NCBI GenBank assembly: GCA_027493625.1
Contig: JAOSKM010000001.1
Span: forward strand, 2,380,657-2,444,656
Direction of reading: 5' to 3'
Length of the DNA stretch: 64,000 nucleotides
DNA from: Planctomycetota bacterium
Lineage (GTDB): Bacteria > Planctomycetota > UBA8742 > UBA2392
Numbering within the stretch: position 1 is the first letter of the stretch; each line of letters begins with the position of its first letter. The translations under genes were made by a program, and so were the position numbers. This document shows positions 1 through 10,917 of this stretch, one piece after another. The notes below the pieces were generated by a model that saw only the letters and a list, made by a program, of their open reading frames with translations, made no database searches and was not told the origin of the DNA.

Positions 1-831
1 CACGCGCAGCTCTTCTTCCCAGGGGAACTTGCCGTGGCCGGCGATGCCGTGCTCGAAGAACATTTCGCCGTGGTCGCCGCATACGATGATGATGGTGTCG
101 TCCAGCACGCCGCGATCTTCGAGCCCCTTCACGAACTCGCCGAACTTCTCGTCCTGGTAGCGCAGGCTGCCGTCGTACAGGTCGATCAACTGCTGCAGGT
201 CGCGCTTGTTGCGCACGCGGCTGAAGGGGCGGCCACGGCCGTCAACGGGGCCGCTGTAGTCGGGATCAGCTTCCTTGTTGTAGCTGTCCGCCTGCCGGAA
301 AGGCTCGTGGGTGTCGATGCTCCAGACCAGCATGAAGAACGGGTCGTAGGCGTCCTTACGATCATCGAGCCACTTCAGCGCCTTGACGTGCAGGTCTTCA
401 CTGAGCGGCAGGCAATAGTCGTCGCCGCGGGCATCCTGGCCGCGGTCGCGGCAGCGCTGGATGGTTTCGGGGTCCTTGAAGGTGTCATCGAACAGGTCAA
501 AGCCGCGGTCGAAACCGCGCAGCTTGCTGACCTGGTACACGCCCGAGAACGCGACCGTCTGGTAACCCTGGGCCTTCAGGATTTCCGGCAGCCAGGGCAT
601 ATCCGTGTTGAGCGCGTCGCGCATCTTGTGGATGCCCGTGCGCGTGGGGTGCTGGCCGGAAAAGATGCTGGCGCCGGAAGGCGCGGTCCAGCCGCTGTTG
701 GAGTAGGCCTGTGTGAAGGCTACTCCCTCGGCGCAAAACTTGTCCAGGTTCGGAGTGCAGTCACGCCCGTAGCCCAGCGCATGAATGCGGTCCGCGCGCA
801 GGCAGTCCATGACGTAAAGAATCACGTTCAT
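1..831 (-). CDS. Sulfatase-like hydrolase, N-terminal part (runs off the window start)
   Basis: The first 277 residues of an alkaline-phosphatase-superfamily sulfatase are encoded; the C-terminus lies beyond position 1. The N-terminus NVILYVMDCLRADRIHALGY carries the metal-binding Asp. The active-site region reads SNSGWTAPSGASIFSGQHP, so Thr stands where classical type I sulfatases have the Cys or Ser that becomes formylglycine, and the following Arg is Gly. A DTIIIVCGDHGE segment (second metal site) and GHGKFPWEEELRV follow. Thr-type members occur among phosphoglycerol-transferase and phosphonate-hydrolase-like relatives, so a true sulfate ester substrate is uncertain. No signal peptide is seen at the ATG. 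Its neighbours are sulfate-assimilation genes on the other strand. Confidence 0.8.
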   Translation of the reverse strand, partial: MNVILYVMDCLRADRIHALGYGRDCTPNLDKFCAEGVAFTQAYSNSGWTAPSGASIFSGQHPTRTGIHKMRDALNTDMPWLPEILKAQGYQTVAFSGVYQVSKLRGFDRGFDLFDDTFKDPETIQRCRDRGQDARGDDYCLPLSEDLHVKALKWLDDRKDAYDPFFMLVWSIDTHEPFRQADSYNKEADPDYSGPVDGRGRPFSRVRNKRDLQQLIDLYDGSLRYQDEKFGEFVKGLEDRGVLDDTIIIVCGDHGEMFFEHGIAGHGKFPWEEELRV

Positions 832-849
832 GCCGCCAATATGCAGGCT

Positions 850-930
850 CAATTCAAAATGAAAAATTCAAAATTCAAAATAGACGCACGACCGGCCTGT
901 GGTGAATTTTGAATTTTGCATTTTGAATTG
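850..930. repeat. AT-rich inverted repeat between sulfatase-like gene and cysC
   Basis: Two 28-nt arms (850-877 and 903-930) are reverse complements with one mismatch and are separated by 25 nt of GC-rich sequence. The arms are made of aattcaaaa-type motifs and stand out sharply from the GC-rich surroundings. It lies between divergently oriented genes and could be a mobile palindromic (REP/MITE-like) unit. Confidence 0.75.
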
Positions 931-977
931 CGCCCGCCGCCGGCGTGCGTATTCCTGTGGCTTCTCAGGAGATTGCC

Positions 978-1520
978 ATGGCCGAGCGCGTTGGCTTTAC
1001 CCTCTGGTTCACCGGCCTTTCGGGCGCGGGCAAATCGACCCTGGCCGAAGCGCTCTCCGCGCGGATGAAGGCGCTTGCGCTGGCCCATGAAATCCTGGAC
1101 GGCGACGTGGTGCGCACCAACCTGTCCAAGGGCCTCGGCTTCAGCAAAGAGGATCGCGACACCAACATCCGCCGCATCGGCTTCGTCGCCAACCTGCTGA
1201 CCCGCAACGGCGTGCCCGTGATGACGGCCGCGATCAGCCCCTACCGCGCGATCCGCGAGGAGTGCCGGGCAATGATCGGCCCGGAGCGTTTCGTGGAAGT
1301 GCACGTGCACGCGCCGCTGGAAGTGCTGATCGAGCGCGACACCAAGGGCCTGTACAGGAAGGCGCTGGCGGGCGAGATCAAGGAGTTCACCGGCGTCAGC
1401 GACCCCTACGAAGAGCCGGAAAGCCCCGACGTCAAGGTGCACACCCACACTGAGAGCATCGAGGAGTCGCTGGAGAAAATCTGGCGGCACCTGCTCGAGC
1501 GCGGATTCATAAAGGCCTGA
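978..1520 (+). CDS. cysC: Adenylylsulfate (APS) kinase
   Basis: Phosphorylates APS to PAPS with ATP in sulfate activation, in the cytoplasm. The P-loop GLSGAGKST lies at residues 13-21, followed by [28 protein letters not shown] and [15 protein letters not shown], all typical of the family. The length of 180 aa fits a stand-alone APS kinase. I chose the ATG at 978 because AGGAGA lies about 6 nt upstream; an in-frame ATG at 945 would add residues unlike the family. sat follows 76 nt downstream on the same strand, so both steps of sulfate activation are probably co-transcribed. Confidence 0.95.
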   Translation: MAERVGFTLWFTGLSGAGKSTLAEALSARMKALALAHEILDGDVVRTNLSKGLGFSKEDRDTNIRRIGFVANLLTRNGVPVMTAAISPYRAIREECRAMIGPERFVEVHVHAPLEVLIERDTKGLYRKALAGEIKEFTGVSDPYEEPESPDVKVHTHTESIEESLEKIWRHLLERGFIKA

Positions 1521-1596
1521 CGATCACCGCCTTTCATTACCGACACCACCCGCTATAACCGGGCCCGCACGGGCCGCGTATAACCCGGAGACAAGA

Positions 1597-2751
<1,155 letters not shown>

Positions 2752-2773
2752 CACGAGGTAATCGGACATGCGT

Positions 2774-2815
2774 GGCATGGTGCGGGCCCGGCAATTCTGT
2801 CGGGCCCGCCATGCC
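2774..2815. terminator. Long GC-rich hairpin between convergent sat and transporter
   Basis: An inverted repeat (ggcatgg, then gcgggcccg, a 10-nt loop, then cgggcccgc, catgcc) can form about 15 base pairs. It sits between the 3' ends of two convergent genes and could stop transcription from either side, although there is no T-run, so a REP-like role is also possible. Confidence 0.5.
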
Positions 2816-2887
2816 TGACACCGTCGCGCCAACAGCGGCGCGACCGCCGACAGGATTGTCGGCGCCACCCCGGCCTGCGCGGGCGGT

Positions 2888-4452
2888 CTAAAACACCAGC
2901 CGCAGCAGCAGCGTGACCGTCAGGTACATCGCGACAATCGCCACCACGTCAAGCAGCGCGCCGGCACGCACCAGCTGCGCGATGCTGACGCGGCCGGTCG
3001 CATACGCGATCGTGTTCGGCGGCGTCGCCACCGGCAGGGCGTACCCGCACGAAGCGCCAAGCACCCCCGCCACCAGCAGCGGCAGCGGGTCCACGCCGAT
3101 CGCGGCAGCCAGCGATGCCAGCACGGGAATGACCATGGCGGCGGCGGCCGTGTTGCTGGCGAGCTCCGACAGCGCGGCCATCAGCACGATCACCAGCGCC
3201 AGCAGCACCCAGACCGGCACGCCGCCCAGGGTGCCGAACGCGGCCCTCAGGTAAGCGCTCAGTCCCCGGTGTCGATCGCCCAGGCCAGCGCCAGCCCGCC
3301 GCCGAACAGCAGCAGCGCCCCCCACGGCAGCCGCCGCCCGGCGAACTCCCAGGTCAGCAGCCGCCCGCCGCGCTCACGGAAGTCCGGCAGCAGGAACAGC
3401 AGCAGCGCGGCCGTGATGGCGATCGTGCCGTCGGTGATGAAGCTGCGCCCGGTGCCGAAGGCGAAGTAGGCGTCCCAGCCCGTCAGGGGCAGCACGGCGC
3501 CCGCGAGCTCGATCGGCGCGTGGGTGATCCAGGCCGCGGCGGCCGCGAAGAAGATCGCCATCACCAGCCACTCCGACTTGTGGGGCGGGCCGTCCGGTTT
3601 GATGCGCTGGATGATGTCCTGGCCCTCGAACTCGGGGAGTTTGCGGGGCACGCCGGGGCTGAGCCTGGTCAGCAGCAGCCAGCAGGCGGGCACCAGCACC
3701 ACCACCAGCGGCAGGCCGATCATCATCCAGCGCCCCAGCGTGATCTCGGGCAGCGTGCCGGCGGCGATCTCGGCCGCGTAGTGCTGGTTGAAGAAGCCCT
3801 GAAAGTAGGCGTTCGGCGGCGTGCCGATGGTTGTGCCCACGCCGCCAAGGCTGGCGCCGAACGCTACCGCCAGCAGGCAAGCGGCGCCGAAACGCGCGGC
3901 AGCCTCGGAGCCGCCTTCCTCCGGCAGCGACTCCTGCACGACCGTGAGTACCACCGGGATCAGCATGATGGTGGTGGCGGTGTTGCTGACCCACATCGAC
4001 ATCAGCGCCGAGCCCGCCAGGAACCCCAGCACCAGGCGGCGCGGCCTGGCGCCGAAAACACGCACCACACGCAGGGCGATGCGCTTGTGCAGCCCGGCCT
4101 TCTGCATGGCCAGCGCAAGGCAGAAGCCTCCCAGGAACAACGCCACGATGTCGGAGAAGTACTGCGGCGCCGTGTCACGCGCCGTAGCCAGGCCCGAAAG
4201 CGGCAGCACGGCAAGGGGCAGCAGCGAGGTCGCCGCCAGGGGCAGCGCCTCGGTCATCCACCAGATCGCCATCCAGGCGCCCAGCCCAAGCGTCACCCGC
4301 ACGTTGGTGGTGGCGGAGACAACCGCGCCATCGGCTGCGAATTCCGGCAGCGGAACTACCAGGGCCAGCAGAAACAGCAGCGGGCCCAGGGGCAGCCCGA
4401 TGCGCCGTGCAATCAGTTCGCCGCGCGTATGTTTCCTGCCCGGTTCATCCAT
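2888..4452 (-). pseudogene. DASS/SLC13 sodium:dicarboxylate or sulfate symporter, split by one frameshift
   Basis: Two overlapping reading frames together make a full transporter of about 520 aa. The N-terminal 397 residues carry family-like membrane segments (TLGLGAWMAIWWMTEALPL, SNTATTIMLIPVVL, FGASLGGVGTTIGTPPNA) and end at ALAWAIDTG. The next frame resumes with GLSAYLRAAFGTLGGVPVW, SNTAAAAMVIPV and VATPPNTIAYATG, the second signature loop. The break lies in a four-C run (GGGG on the coding strand) at 3264-3267, so one missing base explains it; this may be a sequencing error rather than a real lesion. The position next to sat and cysC suggests sulfate as substrate, but the family also moves dicarboxylates. 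Confidence 0.85.
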
Positions 4453-4543
4453 CGCAGCAGCATAGTTTCACCCGGAGCTTCCGGGACATCATGCACCGGG
4501 CTGGACGCTGGCATTTCCGCAGCGCCTATGTGATATCAACGCC

Positions 4544-5443
4544 ATGGCCGTCGGCTTCATCACCTACTGCAACGACCTGCTGGCCCGCGCCAAACACGCG
4601 GGCTGGATGGTGGTTTCCGAGAAGACCATCCCCTACGGCCGCCAATGGAACATGGAAGACGCGGCGGGCTTCAAGGCCGTGCTGAACGCCTACTCAGGCA
4701 AGAAGGGTTTTTCCTTTCATGTCGGCGGCAAGGATGCGGCCCGACTGAACGAGTCGCTGGGCGGGGCTGTAACAGTAGCCGGCGGCGAGGCCACTTCGGC
4801 CGACCCCTTCGGCCTCGGCCTGCCGCGCGTGGGCGGCGACGAATCGGGCAAAGGTGATTTCTTCGGCCCGCTGGTGGTGGCAGCTTTTCACCTGGACGCG
4901 AACACCGCAAAGCAACTCGAAGGCTCCGGCATCACCGACAGCAAGAAACTGTCCGACTCCCAGATCGAAAAACTGGCCGGCCTGCTGGATAAAACCGGCC
5001 GCGGCCAGGTGCTGCGCCTGATGCCGCGCGAGTACAACCCCGCCTACCGCGAGACCGGCAACCTGAACGTGCTGCTGGCGCAACTTCACGGCCGATGCGT
5101 GCAGGCCATCATGAAGAAGCACGGCACGCCCGGCGCGGTGCTGATCGACGAGTTCGCCCGCGACGGCAGGGTACTGCGTGCCGCGATCGGCGCGCCGGCC
5201 GAGGTAAAGGTCGAAACCCGCACCAAGGGCGAGGCCGACCTGGCCGTGGCGGCCGCCAGCATTCTTGCCCGCGCCGAGTTCGTGCGCGGGCTGAAAGAGC
5301 TGGAGCACGAGTTCGGCCAGCCGTTCCCGCCCGGCGCGGGCTCTCCGGTGATCAAGGCCGGGCGCGAGTTCGTGAAAAGCTTCGGTCGCGAGCAGCTGGC
5401 CAGCGTCGCAAAGCTGCACTTCAAAACCATCGACAGCCTCTGA
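4544..5443 (+). CDS. rnhC: Ribonuclease HIII
   Basis: Cleaves the RNA strand of RNA-DNA hybrids. At 299 aa it has the RNase HIII layout: an N-terminal substrate-binding (TBP-like, DUF3378) segment of about 80 residues, then the RNase H fold starting GGDESGKGDFFGPLVVAA, which holds the first acidic pair. ITDSKKLSDSQI, LNVLLAQLHGRC, VLIDEFARD and AVAAASILARAEFV hold the remaining catalytic and structural motifs. The DESGKGD form separates it from RNase HII (DEaGRGp). It appears monocistronic. Confidence 0.93.
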   Translation: MAVGFITYCNDLLARAKHAGWMVVSEKTIPYGRQWNMEDAAGFKAVLNAYSGKKGFSFHVGGKDAARLNESLGGAVTVAGGEATSADPFGLGLPRVGGDESGKGDFFGPLVVAAFHLDANTAKQLEGSGITDSKKLSDSQIEKLAGLLDKTGRGQVLRLMPREYNPAYRETGNLNVLLAQLHGRCVQAIMKKHGTPGAVLIDEFARDGRVLRAAIGAPAEVKVETRTKGEADLAVAAASILARAEFVRGLKELEHEFGQPFPPGAGSPVIKAGREFVKSFGREQLASVAKLHFKTIDSL

Positions 5444-5562
5444 TCCGGGGGCACTGTTACGGCGGCTCAGGGCCGCCCGCCCCGTGCCCGATCTCTGATT
5501 TCGCGCTATCACCGGACATCCGGATATGGTAATCGTTTTACCCCCCGGAGAAGGATGCGACC

Positions 5563-7344
5563 ATGGCATTTGACCTTGCGCACGATTTCAACCACGTCTC
5601 CACCGGCGACGTCGACGAACGGCCCGTCCACCCGCTCGGCTCGCGCGCCAAGGTGCTGCTGACCAGCGTGTTCGGGCCCTACGCCCAGGATGACGAGTTT
5701 GGCAGCAGCCGCATCAACCCCATGGAGCTCTACCACAACCAGGTTACCCGCACCCAGGGCCCCTTCTCGCTGCGCATGTTCCACCGCAGCTGGGGCATCA
5801 TGATGATCCAGTGCAACCTGGAGGCGCGCTGCAACGTGCTCGACTTCCCCGACCTCGAGCGCTTCATCGCCGAGCTCAAGGCCGAGCGGTACGACGTGAT
5901 CGGCATCAGCAGCATCCTCGTCAACGTGCTCAAAGTGAAGAAGATGTGCGAGCTGATCCGCCACTATCAGCCCGAGGCCAAGATCGTGATCGGCGGCCAC
6001 ATCGCCAACCTGCAGGACCTGTCAAGCCGCGTCGATTGCGACCACATCGTGCGCGGCGAAGGCGTCGAGTGGTTCCGCCATTACCTCGGCGAAGACACCG
6101 ACAAACCCTACAACCACCCGGTGGTCTACTCGCCCGTCAACATGCGCAGCATGGGCGTGAAGGTCCCCAACCGCCGCGGCAACACGGCCGCCACGCTGAT
6201 CCCCTCCGTGGGCTGCCCCATGGGCTGCAACTTCTGCTCGACCTCCGCCATGTTCGGCGGCAAGGGCAAGTTCAACACCTTCTACACCACCGGCGACGAG
6301 ATCTTTAACGTGCTGCTCGGCATCGAGCGCGAGGCCGGCGCACGCAGCTTCTTCGTGATGGACGAGAACTTCCTGCTGAACCGCACGCGCGCCCTGCGCC
6401 TGCTGGAGCTCATGGAGCAGCATGGCAAGGCCTGGTCGTTCTACGTGTTCGCCTCGGCCAACGTGCTGCGCAAGTACACCATCGACCAGCTGGTGCGCCT
6501 GGGTGTGAGCTGGATCTGGATCGGCCTGGAAGGCGAGCAGAGCCGCTACGACAAGCTGCGCGGCGCCGACACACGCGAGATGATCCGCGAGTTCCAGGCC
6601 AACGGCGTCCGCGTGCTGGGCAGCAGCATCATCGGCCTCGAGGACCACACGCCAGAGAACATCGACGCCGCCATCGACTACGCCGTCAGCCACAACACCG
6701 ACTTCCACCAGTTCATGCTGTACACACCGCTGCCCGGTACACCCCTGCACGCCCAGCTCAGCGGCGACGGCCGGATCGTCGACGAAAAGCTGGTCGGCCT
6801 GCCCGAGATCCACGGCCAGGCGCGCTTCAACTACATTCACCCGCACATCCGCAACGGGCTCGAGACCGAGCTGCTGCTGCGCGCCTTCAACCGCGACTTC
6901 GAGGTCAACGGCCCCAGCGTGGTGCGCATCGTGGAGACCACGCTCAAGGGCTATCGCAAGTACAAGAACCACGGCGACGCCCGCGTGCGCGACCGCTTTA
7001 TCTGGGAGAGTCACGACCTCGGCACCACCTGGTGCGCCGTGGTGGCCGCCACCCGTCGCCACTACCGCAAAGACAAGGCCATGCGCGACAAGCTGAGCGC
7101 CCTGCTGCGCGAGCTGCACAGCGAGTTCGGCCTGAAGGCCAGGCTGGCGTCGAGCCTCGGCGGCCGATTCGTGCACTTCATGATGAAGCGCGAGATGAAG
7201 CGGCTGGCCCGCGGCGAAACCAGCGAGCCGCCGACCTTCTTCGAAAGCAACCGCCCGGTCGCAGGCGACCGCGCACGGCCCTGCCAGTACGTCTCACCGG
7301 GGCCAACGGCCGGCAAGCCGGTGCGCGAAAGCGTTGCGGTGTAA
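5563..7344 (+). CDS. Cobalamin-binding radical SAM protein
   Basis: The 593-residue protein has an N-terminal B12-binding-like Rossmann domain (ERYDVIGISSILVNVLKVKK, IVIGGHIANL, DHIVRGEGVEWF), then a radical SAM core with the cluster motif CPMGCNFC near residue 220, and further SAM-barrel strands (FFVMDENFLLNR, WIWIGLEGEQSRYDKLRG, VLGSSIIGLEDHTPENID, LYTPLPGTPL). A basic helical C-terminal region of roughly 170 residues is not assigned. A GGAG motif precedes the ATG. B12-radical SAM enzymes are often methyltransferases or lipid modifiers; the substrate cannot be read from sequence. It ends at the edge of the 274-bp repeat. Confidence 0.88.
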   Translation: MAFDLAHDFNHVSTGDVDERPVHPLGSRAKVLLTSVFGPYAQDDEFGSSRINPMELYHNQVTRTQGPFSLRMFHRSWGIMMIQCNLEARCNVLDFPDLERFIAELKAERYDVIGISSILVNVLKVKKMCELIRHYQPEAKIVIGGHIANLQDLSSRVDCDHIVRGEGVEWFRHYLGEDTDKPYNHPVVYSPVNMRSMGVKVPNRRGNTAATLIPSVGCPMGCNFCSTSAMFGGKGKFNTFYTTGDEIFNVLLGIEREAGARSFFVMDENFLLNRTRALRLLELMEQHGKAWSFYVFASANVLRKYTIDQLVRLGVSWIWIGLEGEQSRYDKLRGADTREMIREFQANGVRVLGSSIIGLEDHTPENIDAAIDYAVSHNTDFHQFMLYTPLPGTPLHAQLSGDGRIVDEKLVGLPEIHGQARFNYIHPHIRNGLETELLLRAFNRDFEVNGPSVVRIVETTLKGYRKYKNHGDARVRDRFIWESHDLGTTWCAVVAATRRHYRKDKAMRDKLSALLRELHSEFGLKARLASSLGGRFVHFMMKREMKRLARGETSEPPTFFESNRPVAGDRARPCQYVSPGPTAGKPVRESVAV

Positions 7345-7618
7345 CGGCGCGACCCGTTCCATCTGGTTGATCGCTATTCGAGCGACACTACGGCGTGGAG
7401 CTTGGCGCGTACGGTGGTGCCCGCAATCTGGGCTTCCATCACCACCGGGCCCTCGTTGCCGGGGGCTGTGAACACGTTGTTCTTGTCCACCACGCCCTGG
7501 CCCTTCAACCTGCGCCACTGCACGCGCACCGGCTGCTCACCGTCTTCGTCGTCAACGCCGATGCACTCCAGCTGCACTTCCTCAAGCGGTTTCACCGCCG
7601 GCACCGGCGGCTTGATCT
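7345..7618. repeat. 274-bp direct repeat, copy A (truncated 3' end of the heparinase-like gene)
   Basis: This stretch is nearly identical to 10918-11191 and has the same length and orientation. It begins directly after the stop codon of the radical SAM gene. On the minus strand it encodes a 76-residue remnant (7374-7604; VKPLEEVQLECIGVDDEDG to KLHAVVSLE) matching the C-terminus of the 10947-14426 protein, so it is a severed duplicate rather than an independent gene. The two copies bracket a 3.3 kb block of lower GC. Confidence 0.92.
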
Positions 7619-7798
7619 ATTGAAGGTGTCGAGAAGGTCGGCCCCCACGATGACCTACAATCCATCGTTCACGAAGGCATGTCCAAGTTGGCCGGAAGTG
7701 TGACCCGTCTCCCACTCTGTCAATCAATTCCTTTCAATTTGCTACTTCATCACCCTTTTTCGTTGCAAGTCAGCGTGGCACGCAATATTGTCTCCGTT

Positions 7799-9079
7799 AT
7801 GCGCACTCGCTCATTGCTTCTCGTTTGCTCGCTGGCCATGCTGTGCATCGCTTCGGTGATACTGAGTTGCGGGCAGAGTAACGAGTCTTCTCCTGCTTCG
7901 AAGCAGATAGCGCTCCCCGCTAAGGATGGGAGTGCCGGGGGGGCGGAGCGCAAAACTCTCGACATCCCTAATTCCAACAGACCCGCAAAGGCATTGGTCA
8001 TCGTTCGAGACATTGGCGCATGGTGGCGAGATTGTGGGTGTTCAGGAACAGTTGTAGGAGGAGTTGGCCGACTCCCCTCAGCTGCACTGGATGCCGATGA
8101 AGTGTCGTACCTGTTCATCGGTCGCACAGTATTGCCTTTCTCGAGCCCATACGACTATTCGCTCGATGAAAAGTCGATCTCGGCCGCACCGTGGTATGCC
8201 GGACTTGCCAGCAGCGTTTTTGACGCCATGGGCACTGTTTTTTATCTTCCCGATGATGAAGAGCGAACGTCGCTGCAATCCACGGGCTGTAATTCACTGC
8301 TCAGATACATGCCGACTAGCCCCACTGTTAAATGGGGGAACCTGACAATTGAAGTGCAATCCGACACACTTTTAGTGCTCGATTGGAAACAGCAGTTCAC
8401 ACTTCCGCTACGCCGGAATCGAGGACGGGATGTAGGCGTTCTTGTGATCTGGGAAAAGGGCAGTCGTGACAAGATTGTTTTCGAACAGAAATTGGCAGCA
8501 GCAGCTTTGACTTCAGCCAGCAATTCCTCCGCAGCAAGGCGGTTGGAGAGTATTCTGGACGAATTTGCCGGGCCAGTAGCTACTTACTGGCGTCGCGATG
8601 TAACCGCATCACTTACCGCAGATGCTCGATTGGATGCGGCAGCAGACCGCATCGGCCTTGTCGCCAGTCACGGCCCGCTTGGCGCTGACAAGTACTTCTC
8701 CATCGATGGCAGTAAGCGTGTAAAAGAGACTCACACCGAGCGATGCGGTACCTGTCACCCCAAGGCGGTGGAATCTTGGTTGGCTTCTCGTCACTCAAAC
8801 AGCATGGGTACGCTGATCAGCCGAACTCGGGAAAGGGACCCCCGGTGTCTGCCGTGTCATGCGCGAGAACACACAGTCGGCGCCGACGGTGGCATGGCGG
8901 TTGCCGGGCACGACGCAGTAACCTGCATGTCGTGTCACAGTAAACCGGATCCGCTGAATGCGTGCTCCGACTGTCACACTACGATCACGGATCCGAAGCA
9001 GGTTTATAAACTGCATCGCGATTCTATTTGTTCAGGCAAGCGGGATTCTTTGAGGCCGGGAAAGTGCGTTCGGGAATAG
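7799..9079 (+). CDS. Multihaem cytochrome c lipoprotein (four CxxCH)
   Basis: The 426-aa protein starts MRTRSLLLVCSLAMLCIASV and reaches a lipobox-like ILSC, so it is predicted to be a lipid-anchored envelope protein. The middle part holds RDIGAWWRDCGCSG and GGVGRLPSAALDADEVSYLFIG, a CGC plus glycine-rich arrangement also seen in cytochrome/UshA-like proteins. The C-terminal 130 residues contain CGTCH, CLPCH, CMSCH and CSDCH, four c-type haem sites, with extra His residues available as distal ligands. It most resembles cytochrome c554-like electron carriers; the partner is unknown. The ATG at 7799 gives the signal peptide; an in-frame ATG at 7679 would bury it. The next gene starts 2 nt after the stop. 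Confidence 0.8.
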   Translation: MRTRSLLLVCSLAMLCIASVILSCGQSNESSPASKQIALPAKDGSAGGAERKTLDIPNSNRPAKALVIVRDIGAWWRDCGCSGTVVGGVGRLPSAALDADEVSYLFIGRTVLPFSSPYDYSLDEKSISAAPWYAGLASSVFDAMGTVFYLPDDEERTSLQSTGCNSLLRYMPTSPTVKWGNLTIEVQSDTLLVLDWKQQFTLPLRRNRGRDVGVLVIWEKGSRDKIVFEQKLAAAALTSASNSSAARRLESILDEFAGPVATYWRRDVTASLTADARLDAAADRIGLVASHGPLGADKYFSIDGSKRVKETHTERCGTCHPKAVESWLASRHSNSMGTLISRTRERDPRCLPCHAREHTVGADGGMAVAGHDAVTCMSCHSKPDPLNACSDCHTTITDPKQVYKLHRDSICSGKRDSLRPGKCVRE

Positions 9080-9081
9080 AT

Positions 9082-10893
9082 ATGTTGTCGAAGCGCAGCG
9101 TGAGATGGGCCGGTGGCTTGGTGCTCGCGGTGATTGCGTGCGTTGTGTCGTGCTATCTGTTTCTTCTCGATGGAGGAGTGAAACAACCTGCTTTTATCAG
9201 CAACATCCCCACCGAGGTAACTCCTCCCGCCCCGGGTTCGACGCCTCTAGCATCCGTGAAAGTCGGCGGCGAGACGACACCGGTTCGTTCAGTTACAAAC
9301 CCTGAGCTGTCGATTGCGGAGCTGTTTGAAGCCCTGCTGAAAGCAGCGTCAAACAGCGACCAGCCGGCGACCGCCCGGATCAGGGCCATGCTGGAGGAAC
9401 GTGACTCCAACGAAGTTTGTGAGAGCGCCAGCCAGCTACTCCGTATCGAAAGGCTGAAACAGGCTGATAGCGCACCCGCCAAGCGCAATCGAATCGTGAA
9501 CCTTATGTACTTCGTTGTTCGCCATGAACCGGAACTGCTCTTCTCCGAACTGCGCACTCGCTGGAACCGGTCCAGTGACTCCGAGGATATCGATAATCAG
9601 TGGACATCACTCGAACGCTTGCCTTTGGACTACCCGGCAAGCACGATCATTGACTCAGACTCAAACGTGGAGGCGAGCGCGATTGCCAGACTGATCGCGA
9701 ACGATCTCGCGGAAGCACCGTACTTCAGTGAACCAGCCCTGCTCCACTTGGCCAAAGAGTACGGGACCGGCATTCCGAAGGATGAACTTCCGGACCCCTG
9801 GTTTTCGGTGATAGTCGCGACCCTCAAACCTGACAATTCCCGTTTCACCCCCGGCGGGTGGTTGATTCTTCGCCGTTGGCTGGAATCGATTCTCCAGCAA
9901 GACGGCTTTTCAGATCGTCTGCGCGTGCAGGTGTCCGCGTTTTTGTCCACCCCACCAGGCAGCTTCTGGGAAATGATGGACCAGTTAGCGCTGTCCAGAG
10001 ACGTAAAAACGAGCGCCAGCGCGTTTCGCGAGCTGATTTCCCTTCGCACTCTATCCGATGACGAGGTGCCGGCTTTCCTTGACCTGTTCGAGTCGGGGCA
10101 CGGAAGCGACCCGGACGCATCGCGACGATTCATGAGCAGCGCCATTCAGGGTGGCGGCAGCGAGGTTGCCGTGGAGCGCTGGAGAGAGTGCGCCGCATCC
10201 TTCCTGAAATGTGCGCTGGATACCGACAACTCTGCGCACTTGTTCGCGAGTGTTGAATTGCTGGCTGGCATGCGCTTCGCCTGGGGACACAGGTCTCCGA
10301 TTGCCCGTGCCAGAGGTCCGCTGATGAGTGCCGATTCGAGCCTGGGCGTGGATCAGCTTGTCGGGCTGTACAAGAAGATCTATGCGGTGCGAGACCGTAA
10401 CGAGAAGGCAATACGCAATACCTCAGCCCGGTTACTTGAGTTGGTCTGGGTCTGCGAAGCGCCCGTCGAGAAACGCCTGGACGCCGCAAGCACCATGATA
10501 GGAATGACGCCGGCCGTGAACTTCACGGCATTCATAGCGGTTCTCAACGGTCTGGAACGGGTTCTGGAAGAACTGAATCCCGGCCATGGCGGCGTGGTTG
10601 CTGCTTTGCTGGACGCTGCCTTTGAAAATGCGACTGAGCTTCCAAGGCTTATGACCCCCGAGGACGCCTTGCCGCTCAGGTCGGGTTGCCGCGAGGCGAT
10701 TCTGCTGCCGCAATTCGCCAGAATCCTGCAGCAATTGGAACATCCGAAACTTGGCGCTGCCGCCCGAACCTTTCTGCTCACCTGCGCCGATCGACTCAAC
10801 AATGCAATCCCGGGCTGGACTGATGTGAGCCAACGGTACAAGTCGCTTCCAGACGATGTGGCGACCATCATTCAGCATTATTCGTACGATTGA
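9082..10893 (+). CDS. Unknown membrane-anchored helical protein
   Basis: The 603-residue protein has one N-terminal membrane anchor (VRWAGGLVLAVIACVVSCYLFLL) and a long, largely helical exported or cytoplasmic part. No catalytic motif is recognised; the regular spacing of short helices could be HEAT/ARM-like, but no repeat is clear enough to assert. The ATG at 9082 begins 2 nt after the cytochrome gene's stop, so the two are probably translated from one message. Both genes lie in a lower-GC block bracketed by 274-bp direct repeats, pointing to joint acquisition. Confidence 0.65.
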   Translation: MLSKRSVRWAGGLVLAVIACVVSCYLFLLDGGVKQPAFISNIPTEVTPPAPGSTPLASVKVGGETTPVRSVTNPELSIAELFEALLKAASNSDQPATARIRAMLEERDSNEVCESASQLLRIERLKQADSAPAKRNRIVNLMYFVVRHEPELLFSELRTRWNRSSDSEDIDNQWTSLERLPLDYPASTIIDSDSNVEASAIARLIANDLAEAPYFSEPALLHLAKEYGTGIPKDELPDPWFSVIVATLKPDNSRFTPGGWLILRRWLESILQQDGFSDRLRVQVSAFLSTPPGSFWEMMDQLALSRDVKTSASAFRELISLRTLSDDEVPAFLDLFESGHGSDPDASRRFMSSAIQGGGSEVAVERWRECAASFLKCALDTDNSAHLFASVELLAGMRFAWGHRSPIARARGPLMSADSSLGVDQLVGLYKKIYAVRDRNEKAIRNTSARLLELVWVCEAPVEKRLDAASTMIGMTPAVNFTAFIAVLNGLERVLEELNPGHGGVVAALLDAAFENATELPRLMTPEDALPLRSGCREAILLPQFARILQQLEHPKLGAAARTFLLTCADRLNNAIPGWTDVSQRYKSLPDDVATIIQHYSYD

Positions 10894-10917
10894 TTGGCGA
10901 ACACCGAAGACACCGCG

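Noticed and set aside
5999..7176. A long minus-strand frame over the radical SAM gene
   Set aside because: Antisense shadow; His/Val/Ala-rich with no motif.
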